51,822 bases of DNA from Legionella moravica DSM 19234 (GCF_000423305.1 NZ_KE384001.1:177393-229214), one strand, 5' to 3'. Counted from the first letter of the stretch, positions 27,039-36,324 are shown. Translations and numbers: made by a program. The notes: a model not told the origin generated them from the sequence alone.

Positions 27039-28508
27039 ATGAAACGATTTCTTTTTACAGCTCTAATCTTAACCGCCCTGGTATTTCCAGGATGGGCTTT
27101 GGATTTTGATTCCCATAGAAGCTCTCAGGAGCAATTGAATTCTCAGGATAAGGCTGAGGATGGTGATGCCCAATCGCAACTGGAGCTAGGAATTAGTTAT
27201 GAGAAAGGGGATGGGGTAGAACAGGATTATAAAAAAGCTGCTTTTTGGTATCAAAAGGCTGCTGAGCAAGGAAATGCTGAAGCTCAAAATAACCTTGGGT
27301 TATTGTATCTGAATGGTCAGGGAGTGCCTCAGGACATCAAGCAGGCAATGATTTGGTTAAAAAAAGCAGCAGATCAAGGTTTAGCCCTGAGCCAAAATAA
27401 TGTGGGAATACTGTATGAAAATGGGAATGGCGTGGAAAAAGATCCACAACAAGCCTTCGTTTGGTATAAAAAAGCAGCTGATCAAGGGAATTCTGATGGA
27501 CAGTATAATTTAGCTGTTTTGTACATGAACGGTACCGGCGTTAAAAAAAATACGGCACAGGCCATTTTCTGGTATGAAAAAGCAGCTGCTCAAGGCGATT
27601 TGGACGCACAAAATAATCTTGGTGTCTTGTATGAACGGGGTGATGGGGTACCAAAGGATTTAACAAAGGCCATTTATTGGTATACCAAAGCAGCCAATAA
27701 CGGCTCAGCGTTATCTCAAACCAATCTGGGTGTTTTATACATGGATGGCGATGCCTCAGTTCAAAATACTGAACAGGCGTTGTATTGGTTTGAGAAAGCT
27801 GCAATTCAAGGAAATATGAAGTCGCAAAATAATCTGGCCTTCATGTATGAGCATGGACAAGGTGTGTCTAAAAACATGGAATTAGCGATTTCCTGGTATT
27901 CAAAGGCCGCAGAGCAGGGTTTTGCCATGGCTCAAAATAATCTTGGCATAATTTATTCTAGCGAGGGACAGTATAAAGACTATCAGCAGGCATTCAAATG
28001 GTTTAAGAAAGCAGCAGAGCAAGGTGATGCTGAAGCACAAAATAACCTGGGTTTAATGTACATGAAAGGCCAGGGCATGCCCGTAAATTATAAGGAAGCT
28101 GTTTCCTGGTACAAAAAGTCTGCGGAACAGGGTTTACCCTTGGGGGAGCACAATCTGGCTGTGATGTATATGAATGGCCTTGGGGTTAAAAAGGATAATA
28201 AACAGGCCATTAACTGGTATCAAAAAGCAGCTGAACTGGGACAGCCCTTAGCTCAGAATAATCTTGCCGTGATGTATATGAATGGTGAAGGCATTCAACG
28301 CGACATCAATAAAGCCATTTACTGGTATACTAAAGCAGCAGAACAAAACCTGACCCTGGCGCAGATCAATCTGGGTTTACTGTATGCTGATGGAAAGGGC
28401 GTCAAGCGAGATCTGGCCAAAGCGAAATATTGGATAGCCAAGGCCAAGGATAATGGTTCACAGGATGCGCGCGACATTTGGGTGTCCTATAAATTATGGA
28501 AGTATTGA
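27039..28508 (+). CDS. lidL: Exported Sel1-repeat protein, LidL-like
   Basis: A signal peptide (MKRFLFTALILTALVFPGWA) is followed by twelve Sel1-like repeats of about 36 residues, each with a core such as AQNNLGLLYLNGQGV and a trailing WYxKAAEQG. Repeat 8 is irregular (IIYSSEGQYKDY). The protein has 489 aa. Sel1 proteins are alpha/alpha solenoids that bind partner proteins; in L. pneumophila LpnE, EnhC and LidL aid host entry and vacuole trafficking. The name LidL rests on memory of its size class and neighbours, not on alignment. A TATAAT at 27008-27013 and GGAG near 27030 suggest its own promoter and strong translation. Confidence 0.85.
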   Translation: MKRFLFTALILTALVFPGWALDFDSHRSSQEQLNSQDKAEDGDAQSQLELGISYEKGDGVEQDYKKAAFWYQKAAEQGNAEAQNNLGLLYLNGQGVPQDIKQAMIWLKKAADQGLALSQNNVGILYENGNGVEKDPQQAFVWYKKAADQGNSDGQYNLAVLYMNGTGVKKNTAQAIFWYEKAAAQGDLDAQNNLGVLYERGDGVPKDLTKAIYWYTKAANNGSALSQTNLGVLYMDGDASVQNTEQALYWFEKAAIQGNMKSQNNLAFMYEHGQGVSKNMELAISWYSKAAEQGFAMAQNNLGIIYSSEGQYKDYQQAFKWFKKAAEQGDAEAQNNLGLMYMKGQGMPVNYKEAVSWYKKSAEQGLPLGEHNLAVMYMNGLGVKKDNKQAINWYQKAAELGQPLAQNNLAVMYMNGEGIQRDINKAIYWYTKAAEQNLTLAQINLGLLYADGKGVKRDLAKAKYWIAKAKDNGSQDARDIWVSYKLWKY

Positions 28509-28726
28509 GCTCCGTTGCTCTATCGCAAAACTCATTTTTATGGTTCTATACTTAGATACATCTTAAATAACCAGAGGCTGTGGACAATTGTGCGATTACC
28601 CCAACATGGTGAGGCTTGACCGTGCCATTCAGAAGACCACAAAATACAGCAGACAAGCCGCGTTATATATATGTTTGCGAGTAACTAAGTCAGTTAATTA
28701 TCAACAGCCCCGGATGGGTTAGTTCC

Positions 28727-30310
28727 ATGTCTATTCACCTGATGAACAATCCAGAAGACAGACAGTGGCGAATTTTATTGGTTTATGATGTCTATAGGCT
28801 GCTGAGCGTTATTTTATTACTGGTGATGTATTTTTTTAGTTTTATTTATCGTCCTCACTCGCCTTTATTTTACAGTATTCTTGTAGTTTATTTTGTTTTC
28901 TCATTGCTTTTTTTAGCTTTTTGGCATCACAGAATCTTAAGCTTTGACAAGCAAGTGTTTCTCTCTGGAACTCTCGATGTCATTGCGATTTCGAGTATGC
29001 TGAGCATTATAGGAAATATGGATTCAGGGTATGGAATTCTCCTTAATGTGACCATTGCCGCTCTGAGTATTTTGGTTCCAGGTCGTTTAGCGATTTTTTT
29101 TGCAGCCCTTGCCAGCTGCCTGCTGCTATGTGGCAATGTATTAAAATTCTTAATAGATAATCAACGAGATTTAATTACGTTTTATTACAGTGGAATTTAT
29201 GGCGCCGGCTTCTTTGCTACCGCGATTACAGCCTGGTATCTTTCCAACTGGGTCCGTCAATCGGAGCATTTGGCTCGTCATCGCAGTTATGAATTGGCCA
29301 GTATGCAGCGAATTAACGAATACATTGTGGAGCGGTTGCACTCAGGAATCATTTATGTGGATGAGGCAAAGCACATTAAACTAATGAATTCTGCTGCACG
29401 ACAATTTTTTAATGTTAACAAAAAAAACAATCCAGATAATTTACACCAACTTTCAGAGCAAATTGCCAGTAAGTTTGATCATTTTTTAATGAAAAATAAA
29501 ATCAATGAAGGTGTGGCCCAGACTTTAATTGAAGAACCTCACTTAAGAGTCCATTTTTTTTCAACAGATGTGGCCAATAATCCTGAAGTGCTTATTATTT
29601 TGGAAGACATGTCATACATAGGGCAACAGGCACAGCAACTCAAACTGGCTGCATTAGGTCGATTTTCGGCAAGTATAGCCCATGAGCTACGTAATCCTCT
29701 GGGAGCCATTGCTCATGCAGCCCAGTTATTTGGCGATGACCATGGTTTGAATGAAGAAGACGCTCGTCTGAAACAATTAATTATTAATAATTGTGAACGA
29801 ATGAATGGGGTTATTAAAAATGTTTTGCAATTGACCCGACGTCAACAGTCTCATCCTCAGGTTTATGACATTGCCAGTTTATTAGATCAGTTTCAGCAAA
29901 ATTTTTGTCATAATAATCGTTGTAATTTATCCATTAAATTACCCAGAAACAAACAGGTTTCATGTGTATTTGATAAAAGCCAACTGGAACAGATATTGGT
30001 GATACTTTGTGATAATGCAATGCAACATGGACGTGATGAACAAGGAAATGTAGATATTGTGATTGCAGTAAAATCGTCATCGAATAAAACCATCATAACC
30101 GTTAGTGATACAGGTCCCGGGATTCCAGTCGAGAATTGGGAAAATGTGTTTGAGCCATTTTTCACAACGCTGAGAACAGGAACAGGTATGGGCTTGTTTC
30201 TGGCCAGGGATTTATGCGAAATTAATCAGGCGCGATTAGATTTGGTGAAGTGCAGTAAAGGAAGTTGCTTTGCTATTACTTTAAATCCATCGGAAGAGCT
30301 ATTGATATGA
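28727..30310 (+). CDS. pilS: PilS sensor histidine kinase
   Basis: The 527-aa protein has six transmembrane helices (residues about 20-175), a PAS-like region (about 190-290), then a HisKA/HATPase core: SIAHELRNPLGA with phospho-acceptor H319, the N box LCDNAMQHG, DTGPGIP and TGTGMGLFLA. The six-helix input and the PilR-type partner overlapping by 4 bp identify PilS, which controls sigma-54-dependent pilin expression and, in other bacteria, senses pilin in the membrane. The 218-bp gap before it (28509-28726) shows no gene. The final ATGA overlap with pilR implies translational coupling. Confidence 0.9.
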   Translation: MSIHLMNNPEDRQWRILLVYDVYRLLSVILLLVMYFFSFIYRPHSPLFYSILVVYFVFSLLFLAFWHHRILSFDKQVFLSGTLDVIAISSMLSIIGNMDSGYGILLNVTIAALSILVPGRLAIFFAALASCLLLCGNVLKFLIDNQRDLITFYYSGIYGAGFFATAITAWYLSNWVRQSEHLARHRSYELASMQRINEYIVERLHSGIIYVDEAKHIKLMNSAARQFFNVNKKNNPDNLHQLSEQIASKFDHFLMKNKINEGVAQTLIEEPHLRVHFFSTDVANNPEVLIILEDMSYIGQQAQQLKLAALGRFSASIAHELRNPLGAIAHAAQLFGDDHGLNEEDARLKQLIINNCERMNGVIKNVLQLTRRQQSHPQVYDIASLLDQFQQNFCHNNRCNLSIKLPRNKQVSCVFDKSQLEQILVILCDNAMQHGRDEQGNVDIVIAVKSSSNKTIITVSDTGPGIPVENWENVFEPFFTTLRTGTGMGLFLARDLCEINQARLDLVKCSKGSCFAITLNPSEELLI

Positions 30311-31632
30311 CAAAAAGTACTGTTCTGGTAATTGATGATGAGCCAGATATTCGGGAGTTATTAAGCCTTACTTTGTCACGCATGGGCTTGAACTGTGATA
30401 CCGCTTCTAACCTTAAAAAAGGGATTGAATGCCTGAAACACAATGATTATGCACTTGTCCTTACGGATATGCGTTTACCCGATGGTGATGGCATTGAGCT
30501 GGTTAAATACATACAAAAATACAAACCGCAGTTACCTGTTGCTGTGATTACTGCTTATGGAAATGTTGAAGGAGCCGTAAATACTTTAAAAGCAGGGGCT
30601 TTTGATTATGTTTCAAAACCCGTTGACTTAATGATGTTGAAAGATCTTGTAAAAACAGCGTTGGCCATGCAAAACACGCAAAATAATGATCAGGATGATA
30701 CCTTGGTTGGTACAAGTTCTATAATCAATCAACTTAGAGAGAGTATACATAAACTGGCACGGAGTCAGGCTCCGGTATTTATTCAGGGTGATTCCGGTGT
30801 GGGAAAAGAGTTGGTCGCACAATTAATCCATTCCAATGGCCCAAGAAGAGATAAACCCTTTATCCCTGTTAATTGCGGTGCAATACCCAGCGAACTGATG
30901 GAGTCCGAGTTTTTTGGTCATAAAAAGGGAAGTTTTACAGGAGCAATAGCAGATAAATCTGGTTTGTTTGTTGCCGCACAAGGCGGGACTCTGTTTCTTG
31001 ATGAAATTGCAGAGCTTCCATTGGCCATGCAGGTTAAATTACTGCGAGCGATTCAGGAGAAAGCGATTAAACCAATTGGTGAGTTGTATGAAATTCCTGT
31101 TGATGTTCGAATTCTAAGTGCCAGCCATAAAAATCTGCTGGAAGAGATTAGTGCAGGAACATTCAGACAGGATTTGTATTATCGAGTCAATGTCATTGAG
31201 CTGCGTGTACCCACTCTGGCGGAGCGACTTTCAGATATTCCTGTTTTAGTCCGAGCAATTTTAAAAAAATTAGCTAAAAATCAGAACAGAAGCCCAGTCA
31301 CGATAAGCGATGAATGTTTAAAGCTGTTACAAAACTATCATTTTCCCGGAAATGTCAGAGAATTGGAAAACATTCTGGAACGTGCCATGGCCATGAGTGA
31401 AGGCGAAGTAATCGAGCCAGGTGATCTGCTTTTACCCAAAACTCCCTCTACAGTAGCCTCACCTATAATGACTGGATCTGCTAATTTAACCGGATTTATC
31501 CAGGATCAAGAAAAAGAGCTGATATTGGATGCGCTGAATAAAACGAAGTGGAATCGTACGGCTGCTGCCCGGTTGTTGGGGGTGAGTTTTCGGACTTTAC
31601 GTTATAAATTAAAAAAGCTGGATCTTGATTAA
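30307..31632 (+). CDS. pilR: PilR sigma-54-dependent response regulator
   Basis: The 441-aa regulator has a receiver domain (DDEP, D54 acceptor in LTDMRLPDG, K in YVSKPVD), an AAA+ domain with Walker A GDSGVGKE, the sigma-54-contact loop GSFTGA, and Walker B TLFLDEIAELP. A Fis-type HTH (WNRTAAARLLGVSFRTLRYK) ends the protein and is characteristic of PilR. The frame opens at 30265, but the ATG at 30307 overlaps the pilS stop as ATGA and has GGAAGAG upstream, so it is the start. It should activate type IV pilin and related promoters; no target promoter was identified in this window. Confidence 0.92.
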   Translation: MTKSTVLVIDDEPDIRELLSLTLSRMGLNCDTASNLKKGIECLKHNDYALVLTDMRLPDGDGIELVKYIQKYKPQLPVAVITAYGNVEGAVNTLKAGAFDYVSKPVDLMMLKDLVKTALAMQNTQNNDQDDTLVGTSSIINQLRESIHKLARSQAPVFIQGDSGVGKELVAQLIHSNGPRRDKPFIPVNCGAIPSELMESEFFGHKKGSFTGAIADKSGLFVAAQGGTLFLDEIAELPLAMQVKLLRAIQEKAIKPIGELYEIPVDVRILSASHKNLLEEISAGTFRQDLYYRVNVIELRVPTLAERLSDIPVLVRAILKKLAKNQNRSPVTISDECLKLLQNYHFPGNVRELENILERAMAMSEGEVIEPGDLLLPKTPSTVASPIMTGSANLTGFIQDQEKELILDALNKTKWNRTAAARLLGVSFRTLRYKLKKLDLD

Positions 31633-31811
31633 GGCATTAATCTTGTCCCTTTGTTCTGCTCCACTTGTTGCGTCATAAATAAATGTTACCGAAGGAGCTT
31701 TTTTTATATTTCTCATTCGTTGAATTCTCTTAATTTATAGTCTAACTTTATATGACGCGATGAATTTTATTCAACGCGCTTTTTCATAATTAAATACTAA
31801 GGAAAGTAATA

Positions 31812-32057
31812 ATGAACTCATGGAATAGTATTGTTTTCTTAAAGACAAAAAATGCGTGGTCAGACTCTTCTTCAATAGCCAAAATGAATGGCGTTCAGAG
31901 CCTCTGGTCTACTTCTGGTGATTGGGATTGGTGCATAAAACTGGATCCTAAGCATTCAACTCCAGAAGAAACAGCAGTTTTTGTTAAAAATTTAAGAAAT
32001 GCTGATTGGGTTGCTGAGACCAAGACAAGTTGGTGGAAAGAAGTTCCTGTCCGATAA
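31812..32057 (+). CDS. Small stand-alone Lrp/AsnC-type ligand-binding domain
   Basis: The 81-aa protein has AAGGAAAG 5-10 nt before its ATG. Its pattern, a central hydrophobic/aromatic strand (GVQSLWSTSGDWDWCIKLD), a helix (TPEETAVFVKNLRN), then DWVAETKTSWWKEV, looks like the alpha/beta sandwich (RAM) domain of Lrp/AsnC regulators without the HTH. Such stand-alone domains form dimers or octamers that bind amino acids or small ligands. The fit is by eye and tryptophan content is unusually high. It sits between pilR and the RES-Xre operon and probably has its own promoter in 31633-31811. Confidence 0.6.
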   Translation: MNSWNSIVFLKTKNAWSDSSSIAKMNGVQSLWSTSGDWDWCIKLDPKHSTPEETAVFVKNLRNADWVAETKTSWWKEVPVR

Positions 32058-32078
32058 ACGGGCATCTTTGGTGAATCT

Positions 32079-32152
32079 TGAGAGATCGCCATCCTAAAAA
32101 AATGCTCATGCACTTATGTGCACTGCGCTTTTTTTAGAATGGCGATCTCTCA
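32079..32152. terminator. 24-bp inverted repeat with flanking A/T runs
   Basis: TGAGAGATCGCCATCC plus an A-run (32079-32102) pairs with a T-run plus AGAATGGCGATCTCTCA (32129-32152), with one mismatch. The 26-nt loop holds GCAC/GTGC. The T-run on each strand makes it a possible bidirectional terminator for the small gene ending at 32057. It is unusually long for one, and its right arm recurs at 32235. Confidence 0.55.
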
Positions 32153-32345
32153 ACCTTCACGCAAATCTACCCATTTATCACCTGATTTGGATTTTTGATT
32201 TATTCCGGTATTTCAACCTGATGTACACCCCGCATTTTTTAGGATGACGATCTCTCAACCTTCACGCAAATCTATCCGTTTATCACCTGATTCGGGTTGT
32301 TTATCTATTCCGGCATTCGAACCTGCTGTGAACCCAGCCTTACCC
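32130..32345. repeat. Two-copy 105-bp direct repeat
   Basis: Positions about 32130-32234 and 32235-32340 are diverged copies. Both contain GATCTCTCAACCTTCACGCA followed by ATCTAYCC, TTTATCACCTGATT and TATTCCGG at matching offsets. The second copy starts with the same T-run as the right arm of the hairpin. With 32355-32411 this fills the 429-bp gap 32058-32486, which has no gene. Confidence 0.8.
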
Positions 32346-32354
32346 CGATCTACT

Positions 32355-32411
32355 CCCTCTCCCGCGAAAGGAATTCGAATAAAAGGATTATGCCCGTTCG
32401 CGGGAAGAGGG
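32355..32411. repeat. GC-rich inverted repeat
   Basis: CCCTCTCCCGCGAA (32355-32368) pairs with TTCGCGGGAAGAGGG (32397-32411), with one bulged A, followed by GGGGAGAGGG. Such CTCTCCC/GGGAGAG elements occur between genes in many genomes. The stretch at about 9450-9495 has a similar flavour but is not a clear copy. Confidence 0.6.
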
Positions 32412-32486
32412 CTGGGGAGAGGGAATGGAAACCATCTACACCTTGACCAAGCTCTAAATAAACCTCAGGAACATGAATAGACCTAT

Positions 32487-33179
32487 TTAATTTTGCAGTA
32501 GCTTTTGATATACCGTCGAAATGCGTGAGCCGTCCCATACATAACTGAAATGAGAGCCTTGCTGGCACTGATGAATTGAATTGGGTTTAAACAACGCGAA
32601 ATTTGTCCCTTCAGCTCGAACGGAATGATAGACGATACCTTCCTCCTGCTGTTCTTTAATTTGAGAACCCAGGAATTGACTATGCGTATAATTACTCGAT
32701 GAATATAGGGGGTGGCTGTTTTTATCCAGCAAGGTTAAATTAAATAAATCAGCACTAAATTCAGCAATCAAGCTTCTCATTGCTAACTCCTGAGCGGGTT
32801 CCTGTGTGTAGGATAGAAATTGCTCTTTATGATAGACGGTTTCTGCAATAGCTGTCGCGATTGATTCAGCAGCATAATATATCCCATAGTCACCATTGGA
32901 AAATCTGCTTCCATTGGGATTAATGTGTGTAAACGCTGCCATAACATAACCACAGCCTGGAACAGCATACAGTCTTTGATCCCTGGGTATTTTTTCCACC
33001 AGGCCAATTTCTTCCTGAATTCTTGGATTGGTAAGCATTTGTACCGCAAAAACGGCTTCGAATTCCTCCGGATTAGCGACATCTTCAAATAAGTGAATTG
33101 GTGGAAACTGAGAGGGAATGATGCGATAGCAACGTTGTTTCACAAAAGCTAATTTATTGAGTGAATCCAGTGATTCCAT
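32487..33179 (-). CDS. RES-domain toxin
   Basis: The 230-aa protein carries the RES family pattern: an early CYRIIPS with the active-site Arg, GSRFSNGDYGIYYAAES with the central Arg and Tyr residues, and AIAETVYH with the conserved Glu. RES toxins of the RES-Xre systems degrade cellular NAD+ and arrest growth. The ATG at 33179 overlaps the antitoxin stop as TAATG, so the pair is translationally coupled with the antitoxin first, as is usual. It ends in a repeat-rich gap, a common position for a mobile or recently gained module. Confidence 0.92.
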   Translation of the reverse strand: MESLDSLNKLAFVKQRCYRIIPSQFPPIHLFEDVANPEEFEAVFAVQMLTNPRIQEEIGLVEKIPRDQRLYAVPGCGYVMAAFTHINPNGSRFSNGDYGIYYAAESIATAIAETVYHKEQFLSYTQEPAQELAMRSLIAEFSADLFNLTLLDKNSHPLYSSSNYTHSQFLGSQIKEQQEEGIVYHSVRAEGTNFALFKPNSIHQCQQGSHFSYVWDGSRISTVYQKLLQN

Positions 33180-33577
33180 TAAGCTTTTCCACCGCGCTCT
33201 GCATTAAGCCTGCTGGAAACGGACCATAAATCAACAACTCGTCCCTGAAGCATCACATCCATTGCAGATCGGCCGTTATAAAATGGAGCCGTATTGGGTT
33301 TCCTTACCCATTGGTATACAGAGTCTTGATTGGAAAACAGTATTCTTAATGCGGCATGTATATTTAAAATGTACGATATACGTTCTGTAATGTCATGGCT
33401 GAAAGAAGCATGTTCCGGGGAGTTTTTGTATTTGAACCAGGTAGAACGTTTCAGGCCTAACAATATAAGCGCTTCTTCAGTAGTGCAATGCCATTTATCA
33501 AAAATATTCAAAACCACTTTAAAAGCCGTTTGGATGTGCTCTTTGGCTAGCGTGGAATTCGTTTTATCTGGAATCAT
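33179..33577 (-). CDS. Xre/MbcA/ParS-type antitoxin
   Basis: This 132-aa antitoxin pairs with the RES toxin. It has an Xre-like HTH (TTEEALILLGLKRSTWFKYK) and the C-terminal ParS/MbcA toxin-binding domain (VRKPNTAPFYNGRSAMDVML, with NG and S typical of the family). It should bind and neutralise the toxin and repress its own promoter. The ribosome site before the ATG is weak. The upstream sequence has two operator-like palindromes. Confidence 0.92.
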   Translation of the reverse strand: MIPDKTNSTLAKEHIQTAFKVVLNIFDKWHCTTEEALILLGLKRSTWFKYKNSPEHASFSHDITERISYILNIHAALRILFSNQDSVYQWVRKPNTAPFYNGRSAMDVMLQGRVVDLWSVSSRLNAERGGKA

Positions 33578-33601
33578 AATAATGTGCCCTGATTCATTGC
33601 C

Positions 33602-33646
33602 TAGTCTAAATATAGACTAATTTCACCTAATAGTCTATATCTAAAC
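33602..33646 (-). promoter_or_regulatory. Promoter and paired operators of the RES-Xre operon
   Basis: TAGTCTAAATATAGACTA at 33602-33619 is an inverted repeat with 7-bp arms. A related, less perfect site TAGTCTATATCTAAAC lies at 33631-33646. On the minus strand a promoter TAGACT (33637-33632), 17-bp spacer, TATATT (33614-33609) fits exactly, with the -35 in one site and the -10 in the other. Repressor binding there would block transcription, as expected for autoregulation by the Xre antitoxin. Confidence 0.7.
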
Positions 33647-33718
33647 TTTTATGGCTCGCTTGAATTCAATCCTCAGGCATCAAGCGCGGAAGGTAAAGGG
33701 AGCAATTGGCAACAAACT

Positions 33719-35161
33719 CTAGTTTTCGGTCATGAATTTGATTTCATCGATTTTTGCGGTTATTCGCGCCAAGAGATATGGATCATTTTTTGATAAATTT
33801 TTTGCGACCTTTAATTGTGCTATAGCCGCTCGATGTTGGCCTTCAAGCACTAAACATTGAGATTGGGTAAAATAAGCATAATTTTTTTGATGCGATTCTG
33901 CCTGAGCTCGAGCCAATTCTCTGCATAAAGGCAAGTCCTCTTTATATATTCTGCTGCCTTTAAGCAATACGCTGGTCGCTTTCTCTGCCTGGTTGGCAGA
34001 AAGTAAACCCTGGGCATAAGCCATTAGCGCGGCGTAATTATCCGGATAGTTTTTTTGTGCATCCGCCAAGCGGTTTATTGCTGCTTTATTTTGTGACAAA
34101 CCCAGCTCCGCTTGAGCCATAGCGATTTGAAAGTATAAGTTGTCTGAATACTTGTCGAGAACGGGCCGTAAACGCTCCGCTGCTTTTGAGTATTCATTGT
34201 TATTTAACAACGCGAGTACATATCCATATAGGCAGGCAGTGGAGTTATTTCTTTTGTTACATTGATGCTCATAGTAATCCAGTATTTGTTTGCTCTGTGG
34301 CGTCACGGAAACACGTATCAATTCTTTAAACAAAGAATAGTCCAGTGAATCAGAGTATCGTTTTTTCTCAAGGCGGGCCGTGCGGTTCTCTGCTTCAGCA
34401 ATACGATCTGCGTCCATGGGATGGGTACGAAGAATAGCGGGAACATCCGCAGAATAATAATAACGTGAATTTTCTTGCATTTTTTGGAAAAAAGCCGCCA
34501 TGCCGCGTGGATCAAAGCCTGCTTTAATCAGCATGTCGATGCCTATCCGGTCTGCTTCTTTTTCTTTGGATCGGGTAAAGTTAATATTATCCTGAGAAAA
34601 TCCGGAAATTGATGCCATCATAGCTCCCATTCCTACCGTGGGATTCATCGCACCAAGGGCTATCGATGCCAACATAGAGGCTAACATCGGTACTCGCATC
34701 TGTTTCTGATGCTCAATCATACTGTACAAGTGGTGAAGACGAACGTGAGCTATTTCATGGGCCATTACCGCAGCGAGTTCACTTTCATTTTGGGTCGTTA
34801 ATATAAGCTGGGAATTAATTCCAATATACCCTCCAGGCCCTGCAAAAGCATTAATTTCCCTGGATTTGACTATGAAAAAATAGGGGGATTTGATACGTCC
34901 ATAGTATGCGAGCTTTTTTCCAATATGATTGATGTATTGACTGGCCAAGGGGTTGCGTTCTACGCTGTCCGATTGATTAATCAATTGAATGAATTGATGT
35001 TCCAGTTGTTCCAGCTCTTTTGTTGAATAAGGCGACAGCCCTTCAGCGAAGGAAGGTTGACTCAAAATAAACAGTATAAATAACCTTCCCAAGATAAATA
35101 ATCTGGAAATAATTGGTTTTTGCTTATATTTTAAATTCAATTGAATCATTGGGCTACTCAT
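33719..35161 (-). CDS. BepA-like periplasmic M48 metalloprotease with TPR domain
   Basis: The 480-aa precursor has an N-terminal hydrophobic export segment ending near SFAEG (residue about 40). An M48 peptidase domain follows with the zinc motif HEIAH (H135-E136, H139) and the third ligand region EKEADRIG. A TPR-like helical half follows (about 290-480). This is the BepA (YfgC) layout, which assists outer-membrane protein and LptD assembly and degrades stalled intermediates with the Bam complex. The start is uncertain: ATGs at 35161 and 35149 both lack a strong ribosome site. It is divergent from the rib cluster. Confidence 0.9.
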   Translation of the reverse strand: MSSPMIQLNLKYKQKPIISRLFILGRLFILFILSQPSFAEGLSPYSTKELEQLEHQFIQLINQSDSVERNPLASQYINHIGKKLAYYGRIKSPYFFIVKSREINAFAGPGGYIGINSQLILTTQNESELAAVMAHEIAHVRLHHLYSMIEHQKQMRVPMLASMLASIALGAMNPTVGMGAMMASISGFSQDNINFTRSKEKEADRIGIDMLIKAGFDPRGMAAFFQKMQENSRYYYSADVPAILRTHPMDADRIAEAENRTARLEKKRYSDSLDYSLFKELIRVSVTPQSKQILDYYEHQCNKRNNSTACLYGYVLALLNNNEYSKAAERLRPVLDKYSDNLYFQIAMAQAELGLSQNKAAINRLADAQKNYPDNYAALMAYAQGLLSANQAEKATSVLLKGSRIYKEDLPLCRELARAQAESHQKNYAYFTQSQCLVLEGQHRAAIAQLKVAKNLSKNDPYLLARITAKIDEIKFMTEN

Positions 35162-35211
35162 AAATTGAATAATTTGTTATCATTCGTGCACTTTTAAAAG
35201 GTGGTTAATCG

Positions 35212-36324
35212 ATGCACGAACAGTTTTTGCTTGCGGCACTTAAACAAGCCAAACTAGGTCAGGGGAGCTGTGCGCCCAATCCCAGTGTTGGAGCCGTAGC
35301 TGTGCAAAATGGAAACATTATAGCACAGGACTGGCATAGAGGTGCAGGTTCGCCACATGCAGAACAACTATTGTTAGCACAACTTACCCCTAAAACGCCA
35401 GGGGTTAGTTTATATATTACTCTCGAACCTTGTAATCATTGGGGGAAAACGCCCCCCTGTGTTAATGCGATTATTAATTACGGTATAGAAGAGGTGTATT
35501 TTTCTTATCTGGATCCTAATCCTCTTGTAGCCAAGAATAATTCTACAGCTCTTTTACAGGAGCATGGTATAAAAGTTACTCATTTGCCTTTGCCTGAAAT
35601 TGATGAGTTTTATAAAAGCTACGCTTATTGGACATTAACTCACAGACCACGAGTTACCGTTAAAATAGCTCAATCTTTAGATGGTAAAATAGGGCGTTTG
35701 AGTCATGATCGGGTGATGTTGTCAAATTCCTTGTGCGATGAGTTTACTCATCAAATGCGTGCCGCAACTGATGTGATATTAACCAGTTCGAGAACAGTAG
35801 CGCTGGATAATCCCCGATTGAATGTCCGATTAAATCATCAGATCCAGGCAAAACCGGTGGCAATTATCGATCGTGATCTCAAGCTGAATCCAGAATCTTT
35901 AGTCTTTTCCAACGCCAGTCATTGTCACGTGTATTTCGACGAACACTGTTTATCACGTGATATCGATAAAAATAAAATGGATTCCGCGCACATTTATCCG
36001 GGCAGCTCTGATTCTCTTTATCCTAATACTACATTCCATGCAATGCCTTTAAAGTCAGGGAAAATGGATTTGAACTCCATTCTCAACCATTTGGGTGCGT
36101 TGGGTTTCCACGACGTCTGGGTAGAGGCTGGGGGAGCAATTTTTAGTGCATTGCATCAAGAGGGTTTGGTACATAGAACCTATTTATACCTGGTTCCAAT
36201 CTTTTTAGGTACTGAAGCCGTTTCAGCTTACCAGTTCAGTGAATTATTTGATCGTGAACATAAAGTTTCCTGGCATGAAATGGGTGACAATATGATAGCA
36301 TGTATCGATTGGCAGGAGGTTTAG
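35212..36324 (+). CDS. ribD: Bifunctional riboflavin deaminase/reductase RibD
   Basis: The 370-aa RibD carries an N-terminal deaminase (SPHAEQ with the catalytic His-Glu, EPCNHWGKTPPC with the zinc cysteines) and a C-terminal reductase (RVTVKIAQSLDGKI, SSRTVALDNPRLNVR, WVEAGGAIFSALH). It performs the second and third steps of riboflavin synthesis. AAGGTGG precedes the ATG. It is first in ribD-ribE-ribBA-ribH. Only 50 bp separate it from the divergent protease, and no FMN riboswitch fits in that space. Confidence 0.96.
   Translation: MHEQFLLAALKQAKLGQGSCAPNPSVGAVAVQNGNIIAQDWHRGAGSPHAEQLLLAQLTPKTPGVSLYITLEPCNHWGKTPPCVNAIINYGIEEVYFSYLDPNPLVAKNNSTALLQEHGIKVTHLPLPEIDEFYKSYAYWTLTHRPRVTVKIAQSLDGKIGRLSHDRVMLSNSLCDEFTHQMRAATDVILTSSRTVALDNPRLNVRLNHQIQAKPVAIIDRDLKLNPESLVFSNASHCHVYFDEHCLSRDIDKNKMDSAHIYPGSSDSLYPNTTFHAMPLKSGKMDLNSILNHLGALGFHDVWVEAGGAIFSALHQEGLVHRTYLYLVPIFLGTEAVSAYQFSELFDREHKVSWHEMGDNMIACIDWQEV

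Noticed and set aside
32783..33088. 101-aa frame within the RES gene
   Set aside because: It is an alternative frame of a clear RES-domain coding region.
35162..35211. FMN riboswitch upstream of ribD
   Set aside because: The space is only 50 bp and contains none of the conserved RFN stems.
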